Source: Sitta carolinensis
Taxonomy: Eukaryota > Chordata > Aves > Passeriformes > Sittidae
Length of the DNA stretch: 64,000 bases
NCBI GenBank assembly: GCA_032173965.1
Contig: CM063290.1
Location: 2,418,001 to 2,482,000, forward strand
Reading direction: 5' to 3'
The position numbers and the translations under genes were made by a program. This document shows positions 45,441-58,098 of this stretch, piece by piece; the stretch's first letter is position 1, and each line of letters opens with the position of its first letter. Below the pieces are notes generated by a model. The model worked only from the letters and a program-made list of their open reading frames with translations, did no database searches and was not told the origin of the DNA.

Positions 45441-46942
45441 ATCCCTGCAGCATTTTCCCAGTTTATCTGTGCTGGGAATAAGGGAGGTAGTCCAGAACAG
45501 GTGGAGAATTCCTCTTCTCCACTGGGGAAGATTCCCTGAGTAGGGGGGGTGGTACCTGGAATCCTGATCTGCCCTTGTGCAGCATCCAGGGGGAAGAAGA
45601 GGGAGGCAGGATGGAGAAGTTGAGTTTTTCTGGGAGTAAATCCAATTCCTGAAGCAGCTTAACCTGTATTTCCACGTTTCCAGTGTTTTAATGACAAATA
45701 CTTCCAATGCTGTCCTCTGCTAACATGGAAAAATATCAAAGGAATCTTGATATTGTTGGAATTTTCCTTGAGCCTCCTCTTTCCAGCAGGGCTGAGCTGA
45801 GCTCAGTCTGTGCACAGGGACACAATCCCTGGTTTCTGACATGGAAACCTTGCTAGGCTGAGCTTGGGAATGAATTTTCCCCTGGTGTGAAGCGAGCTGG
45901 GATTCTGCTCTCCCCGAATTGTCCTTGGAGTTGTGTTGGTGTGTGTAGCCACCTGTTTCCACTAATTAACAAAAAAGTTAGGAATGAAATTCCCAAGGGA
46001 AATTAGTGTCAGAACCAGTGCATAGAAATAATTTCACCTTCTGCTTGATCCCATTTCTGTACTATTAAAAACCCCATTTCTGTACTATTAAAAATCTATA
46101 CAGTTCAATTTTACAAATTTCTGGCATTGGTTATTTTTGCGCTGGCTGGAGCTCTCTTCTGTCACACTGACAATGAAAATATTTTTCAGTGCAGCAGCTA
46201 AACTGACTTTTCACCTGGAGAGGGAACTTCAAACAGGCCAAAATTCTCTTTTTTAATTACATTTTAACTACTGAAGGTGGTTTTTCTTTGGTCAGACATT
46301 AAAGGAGAAGCTTTATGGCATTGTCAGCTGTGCTTGAATATAAAATGGAGCCACTGTATTTTCCTGCTGAGGGAGGAATTCACAGTTGCTTTGCACTGCA
46401 GCTCTTAATAAAGGAATGGAGGGATATTTTGGACTCTTTATTATCCCCATTTATGGCTTTAACAGCGAATGTTTTGAGGTTTGGAGTTCCAGCTGGGGCT
46501 GTTGATGGAAGTTCCATTTGTTAGTTTGTGCATTTTCACCACTCTGGGTGTAAATCTCAGGGTAGCTCAGCCAAGGCATGCCAGAATGCAGTGTCCCAGA
46601 GGGGATGAAATTCCAGGCACAGGGAGAAGGATTTGGGAGTTTGGTGGGGTGCAGTTAGGGTGAGAGGAAGGGGGGTGGCTGGGAAGGGTGGAATGCTGTT
46701 CCAGGATCCCTTTTGGCAGTGCAGCCTGCATTTCTGCCTCCAAAAGTGCAGATTTATTCTTTAAATAAATAAGTAAATAAATAATTCTTAACCCATCCCC
46801 ATCAGGAGAAGGCAGTGTTGGGCTGGGAGAAGGGAACTTCATGGATATTAAATATCACAAGGAAATTACTAGTACTACTAAAATTACTATTTTACTATGA
46901 CTAAAGGCTCTAATGAGAAGGAAAGGCTGAATTAATCTCCAG
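45441..46942. other. Unique noncoding DNA
   Basis: No gene is recognised. A small direct repeat (ccatttctgtactattaaaa, twice at 46050-46090) and an AAATAAATAAGTAAAT microrepeat near 46765 are the only simple repeats seen. Confidence 0.45.
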
Positions 46943-47080
46943 ATCATAGAATTTGTAAGTTTGGAGAAGCCATTGAGTCCAACCATTCCCCACCACTAAG
47001 AGCACGTCCTGCAGTGCCACATCCACAGGGGTTTTGTTGGATCCACACATTTTCCATGGAGCTGAGGGTCCCACTCCCCA
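46943..47080 (-). mobile_element. CR1 LINE 3' fragment
   Basis: 'atcatagaatttgtaagttt', 'ggagaagccattgagtccaa', 'ccattccccaccactaagag', 'cacgtcctgcagtgccacat' and 'cca' follow the reverse-complemented CR1 3' end. The distal half is diverged. Confidence 0.85.
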
Positions 47081-47900
47081 TTTGTGACTTTGAACTTTGG
47101 TTCAGGACCTGTGGGTGCAGGGGGGAGCCGAGGAGGAAATGCCCATGTCCATGAGGGCAGTGTGGGGAGGCAGAAGGGTTTTGCCACTGCCTATAATGAA
47201 GCCCAGAGTTTTAATTCAGTGCAAATCACACGAATTCCTTCATTCCATAGAAATCCAGAGTCAGATTCCCTTTGAATTCTTTAATAAATGAGCCAGTAAG
47301 AAGTGACAAGGCCTTCCAGAAAGAAACACTGTGACCCATTTTAAAAATCTTTGTTGATTTTTTTGAAGCGTTTTAATTAGTGAGACACAATACAGTAGAA
47401 TAGTTTTAATGTTGATTTTTTTTTTTTTTTTTTTTTTTTTTGGTATCTGCTAAATTGTCCTTTTTAACTGATTTCCTTTTAAATGGCAAAGCTCTTTAAG
47501 GATGATTGCTTTATTCATCTTCAGTCTGGGAGGGCCAAGCACTGAGTGAGAAATTAAAATTGAAGGGGGTTTTGTGTTTGGGCTGGTCCCAGTCCTCCAG
47601 CACATGCCAGCAGCAGCCAAATCAATTTCCAAACTTTGATTTGTTTGTAAAAATTATTTTGACAGATGGCATGTGCAGAGGCAATTTAAAACCTGACTTT
47701 TATGGAGTGTTTATGATTCTTTGTAAATAATTGCATAGTTTCTTCTGAAGAAATAACATCTTAAAAGATGATTACATCTGAGGCTGTTCTGCTTAGCTCA
47801 GTGTAGCACAAATCACAGAAGCTCTCTAGTGCAGCAAGTCCTGCTCCTTGTGTTTTATTTCCTTTTGTGGCAAAGTGGGGGCTGGAATCTGTGTTCTATC
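47081..47900. other. Unique DNA with a poly-T tract
   Basis: Single-copy sequence. A T run of about 26 lies at 47416-47441. No exon is recognised. Confidence 0.45.
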
Positions 47901-48487
47901 ACCTGCCAGACTTCAGGCACCAGCGTTTTCCTTCTCCCTTCTTTTCCTCCTCCTCCCTTTTTCTCTTCCTCCCTTTTCCTTCTTTCTCCCTTTCCCCTCT
48001 TCTCCCTTTTTCTTCTTCTCCCTTTTCCTTCTTTCTCGCTTTCTCTTTTTCCTTTCTCCTTTTCCTTCTTTCTCCCTTTCCCTTCTTTCTCCCTTTCCCC
48101 TTTTTCATTTCACTTTTTCCCTTTCCCCTTTATGCCTTTCAGATTTTTTTTTCCTTTCCCCTTTTTCCTTTCCCTTTTTCCTTTCCCCTTTTTTCCTTTC
48201 CCCTTTTTCCTTTCCCCCCTTTTTCCTTTCCCCTTTTTCCTTTCCCCTTTTCCTTTCCCTTTTTCCTTTCCCCTTTTCCTCCCCTTTTCCTTCCCTTTTC
48301 CTTTCCCTTTTTCCTTTCCCTTTTTCCTTTCCCTTTTCCTTTCCCCTTTTCCTTTCCCTTTTTCCTTTCCCTTTTTCCTTTCCCTTTTTCCTTTCCCTTT
48401 TTCCTTTCCCTTTTTCCTTTCCCTTTTTCCTTTCCCCTTTTCCTTTCCCCCTTTCCTTTCCCCTTTTCTCCTCGTTCCTTCTCCTTT
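47901..48487. repeat. Polypyrimidine tract starting at a shared 24-bp word
   Basis: ACCTGCCAGACTTCAGGCAC plus CAGC (47901-47924) is followed by about 560 bp of almost pure C and T. The text begins as irregular CTTCTCCC and becomes TTTTTCCTTTCCC, 12-14 bp per unit. The same 24 bases precede the tract at 50964. Long frames through it are by-products of composition. Confidence 0.93.
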
Positions 48488-48747
48488 GATGGGGCAGAGC
48501 TGTTCTGAGTGGGGGCAGGAATTTTCTGGGATCCCACGTCGAGGTGCCCGTGATCCTGCAGGGTCCTTGCCCTCGTGGTACCCTCTGAGCCCAGGGATGG
48601 GAAGTTTTTAATTGTGAAATATTCGTGCCTCCATTCCTGCCCTGCTCAGCCTGTTCCAGTGCCTCAGGCTGCGCCAAGGAAAACCCGGGCTGGAGAGCAG
48701 GGAAAAGCTTTTTATGGACAGAGGGATCAAGTTCTGGGATGTTTTAT

Positions 48748-48855
48748 CCATCCCTGGGTGTGTTTAACCAGCCTGGCCGTGGCACTGGGGGCCGCAGGAT
48801 TGGATTGGACTCAGTGATCCTGGAGGGCTCTGCCCACCCTAGGATTCTGTAATTC
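48748..48855 (+). mobile_element. CR1 LINE 3' end
   Basis: 'ccatccctgggtgtgtttaa', 'ccagcctggccgtggcactg', 'ttggactcagtgatcctgga' and 'gggctctgcccaccctagga', then 'ttctgtaatt', follow a sense-strand CR1 3' terminus. Confidence 0.75.
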
Positions 48856-48933
48856 CTTGAAGAAATTTTCCCTGCTGTCCAAACCTCCCCTGGCACAACC
48901 TGGGGCCTCTCCTCCTGTCACCTGGGAGATCAC
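48856..48933 (-). mobile_element. CR1 LINE fragment, inverted against its neighbour
   Basis: 'gaagaaattttccctgctgt', 'ccaaacctcccctggcacaa' and 'cctggggcctctcctcctgt', then 'cacctgggaga', match the reverse-complemented CR1 upstream of its 3' UTR. It touches the + strand CR1 that ends at 48855. Confidence 0.75.
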
Positions 48934-50939
48934 ACCGTGCAGACGTGCCTTAAATGATGGCACGAACATTTAATAAATTCCTGAAAACCCCATCAGCTCC
49001 CTGGGACGCCGGGGTCAAAGTGCTGCCAGTGACTTTGTGGGGAGATGGGAGGAAGCAGCAGATAAGGGAAGGGTGGGCACAAATTAGGGCATAAAGCAGT
49101 TTTTAATCACAGGGCTGTACAGCCCAACAATTCCTTGGATTCCTGTTTTATGAGCTGCTTTATCTTGTTAAAGCCTCTCTCATCGAAGAAGCACTCAAAG
49201 CTCCACCGACAATTCCCAAGGGACGCTGTTATTTATTATGAGGTGATTAATTTGCATCCACTGATGGATGGCTTTGGAATTTGTCCCTGCACCGATGAAA
49301 ACAAACTCTTTTTTAACTTGTTTCTCCTAGCACAACTTTTCTCCTTAAAATCTGCTGCAGGCCTTGATCACCGATGTGTGAAATCCGAGATAATCCCTTT
49401 ATGACAGCGTTGTCTCTTGAACTGGCCATTTAAAGGCCTAAGGAACTGCAGAGTGCTTCTAATTAACTTGTCTGAGACACTCTTTATTCCATTTGTCTTT
49501 TTTCTTTCTTATTTTTCAGTGTCACCATGGCATCTGTTTGTTCTCAGCCTTTCTTCTCCCCCTGCTAATTATAGGCAGGGGAAGTAAAAAAAAAAAAACC
49601 TAACCTTGCTGGGAATTCGTTACTATTAAAATATTTTCCAGATGAGCCTGTAAATCTCCGTGCTGCAGTTTGTTGGTGCTTTCCTCAAGAATTCACCTTT
49701 GGAGTGATCTGCAGGATGAATTAGTAACCGTTTCTCGCATATTTAATTTTCATTTTTGACTCACGAGCCTGAACAACATTTCTGCTTTCATGCTGAGAAT
49801 TGGCAGGGATGAACTGCTCCAAATTTAAGGTGAAATGGGCAAAAAACTTTTAAGAAATTCTGCTGTGGCTGTGTCCTTTTAAGAGAAGCTCAAAGTTATT
49901 TTTTAATGTTATTATAAGCATTATTAAATATACATCTAACACTGTACAAGTACAGAGGTCTGGGTTCTAAAAACCAGGAATTAGGCGAAAATATCCCCAC
50001 TTGGATGACTTTTCAAGATGATTTCTTTGGGACTTTTTGAGTAACATGAGAAGAAATTTTGACCCTTTGCTACAGGTCTGTCAGCTTTTCTTCTGATTAA
50101 AAAATACAAATTTAATCAGAAAAGATACAAACAAAATAACCCAACCGAAATTACATTCTGAATTATTTAGGAGGGCACAGGAGATGAAAGCTGCTTAGGA
50201 GTTTCCAGGTTGGAGATAATGCATCATGATCGATAAATGAACGCTGTCCTCCCTAACCCCAAATATATTTGGCATCCATTATTAAAGAGGCATAAAATTG
50301 TCTGATTCCATTATTAATGCAGGGCTCTGCTGGAGCCGAGGAGGTCACACAGGAAGAACTTAGACCTGGATTCAGAGTTTTTATTTTTAATTATTTGAAA
50401 GGATTGTTGAAGACGGGTTTCATTCTTCACCTCCCCTTCAATCTTTCTGTCTTGGTTTAAGCCTTTGGAGAGAAATGTGAGCTGGAGGTGGACAGCTCTT
50501 AAATTTGGGAGTGCTTGGGGTCTGTGCCTTCAACAGATTATCCCTAAAAATACAAAGGCAAAGGGCAAAGATGAAACAGCAGTGCTGGCAGTGCCTTGTA
50601 CATTACAATTCCTAAATTTCCAAGCTTTTCCATAGCAGCTCTGCCTTAGTTTCTGTAGGATTCTTCTCTCTCAACCACTCTGGTCTTTCCCTTCCATGTC
50701 TGCCCTCATCTCCTCTTCCCAGAGAATTCCTGCTGATAATTTGCATTTTGAGGCTTTCTGACACTGGAACAAAACCCTAAAGCTTGTAATGGTTGTGTTC
50801 TCCCCGTGCCTTTGTTCCTGTCACCACCTAATTCCGTTTAATTTTACATACCTTCAAGTATCTGTAGATATTTATAAAGTTTGGGGTGTACTTTCAGCTG
50901 TTTTGTACTGGGAATCCCTCTGTGCCAGGAGTTCTGAAC
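48934..50939. other. Unique DNA, conserved-element style at 49.1-49.5 kb
   Basis: No gene is recognised. A perfect 14-bp palindrome GGGCTGTACAGCCC lies at 49112-49125. It is followed by about 350 bp of repeat-free sequence with ATTA-type cores (gaggtgattaatttgcatcc), in conserved-element style. Confidence 0.4.
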
Positions 50940-51665
50940 ACCTGCCAGACTTCAGGCACCAGCATCTTCCTTTTCCTTTTCCTTTTCCTTTTCCTTTTCC
51001 TTTCTCTTCCTTCCTTCTCCTTCTCCTTCTCCTTCTCCTTCCCTTCCCCTTCCCCCTTCCCCTTCCCCTTCCCCTTCCCCTTCCCCTTCCCCTTCCCCTT
51101 CCCCTTCCCTCCCCTTCCCCTTCCCCTTCCCCTTCCCCTTCCCCTTCCCCTTCCCCTTCCCTTCCTTCCCCTTCCCTTCCCCTTCCCCTTCCCCCTTCCC
51201 TTCCCCTTCCCCTTCCCCTTCCCCTTCCCCTTCCCCTTCCCCTTCCCCCTTCCCTTCCCCTTCCCTTCCCTTCCCTTCCCTTCCTTCCCTTCCTCCTTCC
51301 CTTCCCTTCCTCCCTTCCCTTCCCTTCCTTCCCTTCCTTCCTTCCTTTCCTTTCCTTTCCTTTCCTTTCCTTCCCTTTCCTTTCCTTTCCTTTCCTTCCT
51401 TTCCTTTCCTTTCCTTTCCTTTCCTTTCCTTTCCTTTCCTTTCCTTTCCTTCCTTTCCTTTCCTTTCTTTCCTTTCCTTTCCTTCCCAACTTCCTTTCCA
51501 CCTTTCCTTTTCCAAACCTTACCTTCCACTTCCTTACCTTCCCAAACCTTCCAAACTTCCTTCCAATACCTTAAACCCTTCCCAAACTAACCTACTTCCT
51601 TCCCAAACCTTCCCTTCCCTTCCTTTCTCCTTTCCTTCCCCTTTTCTTTTCCCTTTCCTCCTCCT
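50940..51665. repeat. Polypyrimidine tract with CCCCTT and CCTTT blocks
   Basis: The 24-bp word at 50940-50963 is the same as at 47901. The tract then passes through ordered blocks. It starts with CTTTTC (about 50960-51000), then CCTTCT, then a long CCCCTT block (51045-51260), then CCTTCCC, then CCTTT (51340-51480), and ends in A-containing decay to about 51600. Long frames are by-products of composition. Confidence 0.95.
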
Positions 51666-54600
51666 CTCCTTCTTGTCTTGTGAGTATAATTAAGTTGTGA
51701 TATGATGGATTTAGGCAGAGATTTGTGCTTTATTTCCCAAAAAAAAATCACAGATCCCGAGAGTGAAGCTACAGCTGAACTCTGACTTGGCTCTGGGCAT
51801 CATTTAAGGGTTTCCATCTTCACACTGTGCTGTTATTCTGCAGTAAATCCTGAGTTTTCACTTGATTTTTACTTTTCCTGTCAAACTGTTGTGAATCCAT
51901 GTGTGGCTCTGAAATATGGGCAGTGTCCCTGCTCAAACTGAGGATCCCTCTGGAGTGAGAGTGGAGGAATCCTGTACACCTTTTAAATTGAAAATTAATC
52001 TTATAGGGAGGGAAAAATAGTTATTTTTATACTTCCCACTTCAAAAAATAGTAAGTAGGTTACTTTTTTTTTTTTTTTTAAATCAACTTTATCTAAGTTG
52101 CTTAAATTTTTGACATCAAGTTTTTAAGTTGCATTTTAATCTGCAGTGATGTGTTGCCTCCTGCCAGCTGGATTTCCGAGCTGTCCATGGAGTTCAAATC
52201 CATCATTCCTAATGGAGAGAACAGAATTTTCCTCTTCTCACACACTCCAGAGAAGTGAATTTGATTGGTTCTTCTTCTTTTGGAAATTCCAGAGACTCTC
52301 TTTAGATTCCAGTACTTTATAATCAAGCAAGAAATTGTGAGAAGTGGTTTTCTTACATGATCTTTTTATAAACTTTTAACTTCTGTGTCAACTCTGGTGT
52401 GTTCTGGAGCTTTGCCTTTTGGCCAATTTCAGTTCTTTTTTTATTGTATTTTTAGCTCTGCAGAGCAAAAATCTTGAGGACTTCCTGCAAAAATTCAATT
52501 TCCAGGTTGGTCTTAGTGACTTTTTTACAGATTTGTAAATCTTATTCCAGGACTATTCACAGATAAACTTCATTCTTTACTAGGAAATAAAAAGGTCCCA
52601 CTTTGAGTATCTTCTCTTTTAGAGCTTCTTGGATCTTTCTTGTTTCCCAGACAGGTGAGGTCAGAATTGCTTCTTTACACTGGTAAAAGTCAAATTTATT
52701 GAAAATCAGCCCAAATGCTGCAATTTATTAAAGTATAACAGCAAGATTACATCTTGTTTTTTATTTCATTTCACTGCACAGATTTAAACCCAATTATTTA
52801 TCACAGCACAGTGCTGATTGTTCTAAATGCCTTAGGTGGCATCTGTGTGCTTTAACAGGGATAAAATTATTAATAGAAGTACAAACACTCCCAGAAATAA
52901 CGATTAAAAAAAAAAAAAAAAAAAAAGCTGCATTTTTCTTTTCACCTCTCTCCTTTTAAGTTCTTTCAGCTGTTCCATCTTCTCAAGAGTCACTGCATAA
53001 ATAACAAACAGAAATACAAAAGGAAAAATAAGCAGCACTCTTTTTTTTTTTTTTTTTTTTTTTCTCAGCTAATTGATGTTGTGGTTCTCTTTTGGAATTG
53101 TGCATCCTACTTTTTTTTTTATTTTAGATGTATTATTGGAAAGGTGAAGACATCTCTTAGCAGGCAGATGAGACCAGATTTCAAAAGTGATGAATAAAAC
53201 TGATAAAGTGTTTTTTACCAGGCAGAATCAGCTCCAAGGTTTGTGGCTGTTCCAAGGCCACACAACCCTGGCTGGAAATAGAAAGCAGCAATAAATTGAC
53301 AGAAACCAATGATTCATCCTTAAAATTCCAGAAAACATGAGCAGAAATCCACTCCCAGCTCACAGCAGTATTTTGTGCGCATAAATTCCTTTTTTTACAT
53401 TAAAGTTTAAGAAGATTTGGAGCAGCTCTTGTATAAAATATATCCTGTGCAGGATGCAGACAGTGTAATCCTTGGCTCTGTCAGAATTCCACTCCTATCA
53501 GGGATTAATCTGTGTAAACCAGACAATAAGATTGCCATGGGCTGGATTATTCCATCTCTGCCTGCTCTGGGCCAGGCAGGAGGAGTTTATTAGGGAGAGG
53601 GACCCTGGCACAACTTCTAAATTCTTCACACCAGGTGGAATTTGCAGCAGAGAAGTTTCCTCTCCATTAGGAGCTGAATTTTATCAATAGAATAAAATCA
53701 GCTGGGGGTTCAGTCCCTGCGAGCTCTCTGGTAATCCATTCTCCCCATGCCAATCTCTCTGTATAATCCCATGTATTTCTGGTATGGAATGCTGTTGGGA
53801 ATGTTTTGTAGGAGCTCAGATGAAAGCTGGAGAAGATCTCCATGCAGGATTAGGCCCAGCCTTTGTGTCAGCATCAGGACACTTTGTATTCCTGTTAAAA
53901 ATTCTCTTTTCTGCTCCTGCCCTTCACCTCTCGAGCCGCACAGGCTTCATCGTTTGCTTTCAAAAATTCCTGCTGGCATCCAAACCCCATAATCTGGCAA
54001 AAAAAAAAAAAAAAAAAAAATCCAGTTTAGGCTCCATTGTCCCAAAACTGAGAGCCCAAATGTGGCAGATCTGGGCAGGGATCTGAGATCTGGGCAATTA
54101 ACAGCTCTGCTGCCATGCGAGGATCATTTTCCAGCTGAGCTTCCAGGAGCATCTTTGGCAGTGCCGGGCTGCCTGTGTGATTTATTCCCCGTTCCCTGTG
54201 TGCCCAGAGAGTGCCTCATCCTCCTGGACAGATGGCTGCATGATTTGCAAGCCCCACAAGATCTCCCCGATGATTTCTGCCTCCAGCAGCCATTGCCATG
54301 TTTATTTTTGGTCCCGGATTATTGCCTGGGTTTTTTTGTTTGTTTTTTTTTTTTTTTTTGTTTGTTTGTTTTTTGGCCAGCACTGAGCCTTCTGTATCCA
54401 CCCAGAAACCAAATCTGCTCCATCACTGAGGAGCTGCTGGCTCTGTGGTATTTTATTCTTTTTTTTTGTGTATAATTGTTAAAAGGATTGTTTTCATGTT
54501 AGAAAGTGAGCCCTCCGTGCCTTGTTTTTATCCCGGATAATTCCAATGTGCTGACCCAGTAGCTTTCCTTTAGATGCTCATTTTCTCTCTGCCATCCTGC

Positions 54601-56737
54601 TGTTTGCCAGTACCTCTGGCCTTGCCTAAATTCAAGAATATTTTAATGTATCCATGGGAATTCATATTTTTCTGCTTTCTGCAGCTTTCTTTAAAGTACA
54701 AATAGGGCTCAGATGATAGCCCAACACCTTTTTTTTTTTTTCCTTTTGAATAATAAACTGGTTCCCTGGACTAGAGAAAATATCCCCTTTTTATTCCCTC
54801 AATATTTGTGTTCACACAAACACCTTCTCTTTGAATACTGATTTCTCTCTTAATATTTGGGGTTCTTCTGTAGTAGAAAATCCAGTTAGAGCACAGCCCT
54901 CGCTTGAAGCAGAAAATGGGATTTATTTTATTCCTGTTGGTTGGGGCCGTGTTACAACACTGCCCCGGAGTCAAGTTGCATTTCAGACATAAAACTAGGC
55001 CTGATTAGGCACCGTGGTTAAAATGTGATTTAGTTACACCTCGGCTGCAGAGCATTTTTAGCCGGGGCACAATCCATCTTTGTGGAGCTCAGGTAGAGCG
55101 GGTTTATTGTGCAGCACTGCTGACCCCGGGGCTGAGGCTGCCAAGCCGCCGGGGTTTATCAGATAAACACCTGTAAACTGCTGTGTGCTCCTGCAAATCC
55201 TCGGGAAATTTTCTATTAGCAGCCTTTACAAGTCCTGCCAGCCTGGGAAATCAACCTGCTGGACGCTGCTGCCTCTTTTCCTCCTCCGTGGGGCTCTGCA
55301 TGCAGCGGGAATGGATTTTGGAGCGCAGGAATCCACCCTGCCCTGGCCTCGTAGAAAACTCAGTTCTCTGTAAATCCAGTGGGGTTTGTAGATAACCTAG
55401 AAATTACTGCTAATTAAGAAGGATGTAGGATTAAAATCCAAACTGGAGAAGATCAAAGAATCGAAGCAGATCAGCTGTTTGAGTTCTCTGCTTTCTTTCT
55501 GTGCGTCGTTCTGGTGCCAGGAGCCTCCATCTCCTCATTCTGTCAGCCTGCAAAGGCTTTATTTAATATTTGCAAGGACTTGGAGAAATTGCTGCTCAGA
55601 GAAAGCCCCCAAATTATTGTTGTTCTTCAGCAGGAAAAGGCCAATCCATATTCCTTGAACTGGGATCACGAAGTGCTTGCTGTCACCTTGGAGTATCTCA
55701 CAAATGCACCATTCCAGTTGATAACTTAGATAAGTATTTTTAAAATGGAAAGAATTCCAAACTCCAGGAGATGGGATGTTTGTCCTGAGTGTTTCTGGGA
55801 GTGTTAGCAGCGACCAGCAGCAATGGCAGTGCTGGGAAGTGGGAAGAAAAAACCCAAAGGCACTGTAGGGCTTGGATAAGGGAAGAGTAGCATGGAATTA
55901 TAGGATTTATTACAGGAGCTCCTGCTCTGACCTCGTCTGGGACATTCCCTGGCCACAGGGGATGGAACAAGGGAGCAGCACTGTGAAATGTGTTCAGTAA
56001 TGACACCAGCCCTCTGTGTTTGAGCTTTTTCCCTCTCTGGGATATTCCTGCAGCCCCTTGGGTCGTGCCTCATCCTTCGGGATGGTTTGGCATCCCACGG
56101 AGGAGTGCCACCTGATGTCTCCAAGGTGTGGCTCGAGCTGACATTGTGGTTTCCTGTGGAGGGAGGATGTTCTGTGAGGGGTTTCTGGCCTGCTCCAGGT
56201 TTTTATTTTCCATGGAGATGTCCCAGTTATCTCGCTGGATGTACCTGGTTTGTGGTGGTTTTGGCTTTTCATCCGAGCCCCAAGATTAGATTGCTTTTTG
56301 AATGAAATCCAAGTCTGCTGTGCTGCACTTGACAGCTCCCAATAAACCTCCATTTCTGATTCATGGACACCACAGCCATAAAATCTGGCACAGGATAATT
56401 TTCCATAGCAGTAAATAACATGAAAATGCAAAAATCAAAAAGACTCCTGTAGGCAAAGGTTTTGCCCTTCCCTTTGTACTCTTTTCTTTCTTTTCTTTTC
56501 CTCTTTTGAAGACATTTGCAGGACTCAGCTCCCTGTCCCATTCTACAACATCCCAGTTTCACTGAAGTGCAGTTAATAAACCATTAAAAGGAAAAAGAAA
56601 TAGAGATGGATGGGATGGCTAAATAAATAGTCAGCAGCAAATCTCTTTCACAAGGAAAAATTCACGTCTGGAAAAGCCTGAGAAGTTTTTTGTTGTTGAA
56701 AGTTCCCTTCCAGGAAGCTCTGCAGGAGGAGGGAATG
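51666..56737. other. Long unique noncoding stretch with A/T homopolymers
   Basis: About 5 kb with no exon or repeat family recognised. Homopolymers are T (52065-52079), A (52906-52926), T (53041-53063), A (54000-54020) and a T/GTTT run (54331-54372). The 55010-55180 part is a repeat-free, GC-balanced block in conserved-element style. Confidence 0.4.
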
Positions 56738-56812
56738 TGGGGGTGAGCATGGTGGTGCTGGCTGGACTCGGTCATCTTCGAGGTTTTTTCCTACCTAAAT
56801 GATTTTGTGCCA
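56738..56812 (+). mobile_element. Short CR1 LINE 3' end
   Basis: 'gagcatggtggtgctggctg', 'gactcggtcatcttcgaggt' and 'tttttcctacctaaatgatt', then 'ttgtgcc', resemble the CR1 subtype whose end reads 'ggactcggtgatcttcgagg' before a decayed octamer tail. Confidence 0.65.
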
Positions 56813-57574
56813 TTTTGGGGGTGTTTGGGTTAATTTTTCCAGGATGAAGGCTGTGATTTAGGGATGGTAAAGCCACGTATTCCCTGTAATCCCAAAGGGA
56901 AAAACTCCTCTGGAATGAGAGCTGTGGCAAGTGTGGGCCTCGCCGATCACCTGCAGCTCTGAGAAAGGTGCTGAACTGACCTGGGAGTGCAAAAATACAT
57001 CAGAGAGAAGGATGATGTGGAATTATGACACAGATCTATTTAAAACTGTTAGAAACTTAAAAAACTAACATCTGCCTTTCCAAATTAAGATACCACAGCC
57101 TTCAATTTCTATTAAGACAGCTGAAACCTTTTGGGGTGTGAACTTGCTCTCAACCTGTGAACAGCTCACGCTGCTTGTTCTGAGCTATGCAAACTAAACA
57201 ACAGCAAAAAAAACCCCCAAAACAGAATAAAACTGGGATCATGTGATTCCCTGGAAGCTCTTGCCAGCTGCTCCCACGTTATTGAGCTATCTATCATCGG
57301 GCTGGTGCTGCGATGGTGGTGATGCATTGCACTGATGCATCGTTAGGGGAACTGTATCCTGTGATAGATTAGTCAATAACAGTCCTGAGGAGGGAAATAT
57401 TTGCAGAAATCAAACTCCAGAATCGGATTTCTAAAATGATCCATAAGTGCAGTGTAAGTGGAAGGTATTGACAGCTCATGTTCTTTGTGTTCTATGGGGG
57501 TGTGTGGGAATTCCTGCGCACGGGGGACACAGCAGCAGCTGAATTTCCTTGCCACAGGCTCCGGGATAAATGGG
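56813..57574. other. Unique noncoding DNA
   Basis: No gene is recognised. A small inverted repeat, GATGCAT with ATGCATC, lies at 57321-57340. Confidence 0.45.
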
Positions 57575-58098
57575 AATATAAGGAAAGAGGAGAAGGAATA
57601 TAAAGAAATAGGAGAAGGAATATGAGGAGAGAGGAGAAAGAATAATAGGAAATAGGAGAAGGAATATAAGGAAAGAAGGGAAGGAGCATAAGGAGAGAGG
57701 AGAAGGAATGTAAGGAAATAGGAGAAGGAATATAAGGAAAGGGAAGAAGAAATATAAGGAAAGGGGAGAAGGAATATAAGGAAATAGGAGAAGAATGTAA
57801 GGAAATAGGAGAAGGAATATGGGAAAAGTGGAAAAGGAATATAAGGAAAAGGAGAAGATAAATATAAGAAGGAATATAAGGAAAGGGAAGAAGAAATATA
57901 AGGAAAGGGGAAAAGGAACATCAGGAAAAGGAGAAGGAAAATAAAGAAAGAGAAGAAGGAAAATAAGAAAAGGGGAGAAGGAATATAAGGAAAGGGGAAA
58001 ACTATTATAAGGAAATAGGAGAAAGAACATAAATAAATAAGAGAAGAAAAATAAGGAAATAGAAGGAATATAAGGAAAGAGGAGAAGAAGAGGAAAGC
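57575..58098. repeat. Polypurine tract, about 22-bp unit
   Basis: Units such as GGAATATAAGGAAAGAGGAG followed by AA repeat about 24 times with heavy variation. The tract is nearly all A and G, broken by the T of ATATAAG. It is the only long tract here with purines on the + strand. The - strand frames through it are by-products. Confidence 0.93.

Noticed and set aside
47829..51590. Ser/Phe/Pro-rich and Arg/Lys/Glu/Gly-rich frames
   Set aside because: They are composition artefacts of the two pyrimidine tracts on both strands.
57321..57340. GATGCAT...ATGCATC inverted repeat
   Set aside because: The arms are only 7 bp, a size expected by chance in a window this long.
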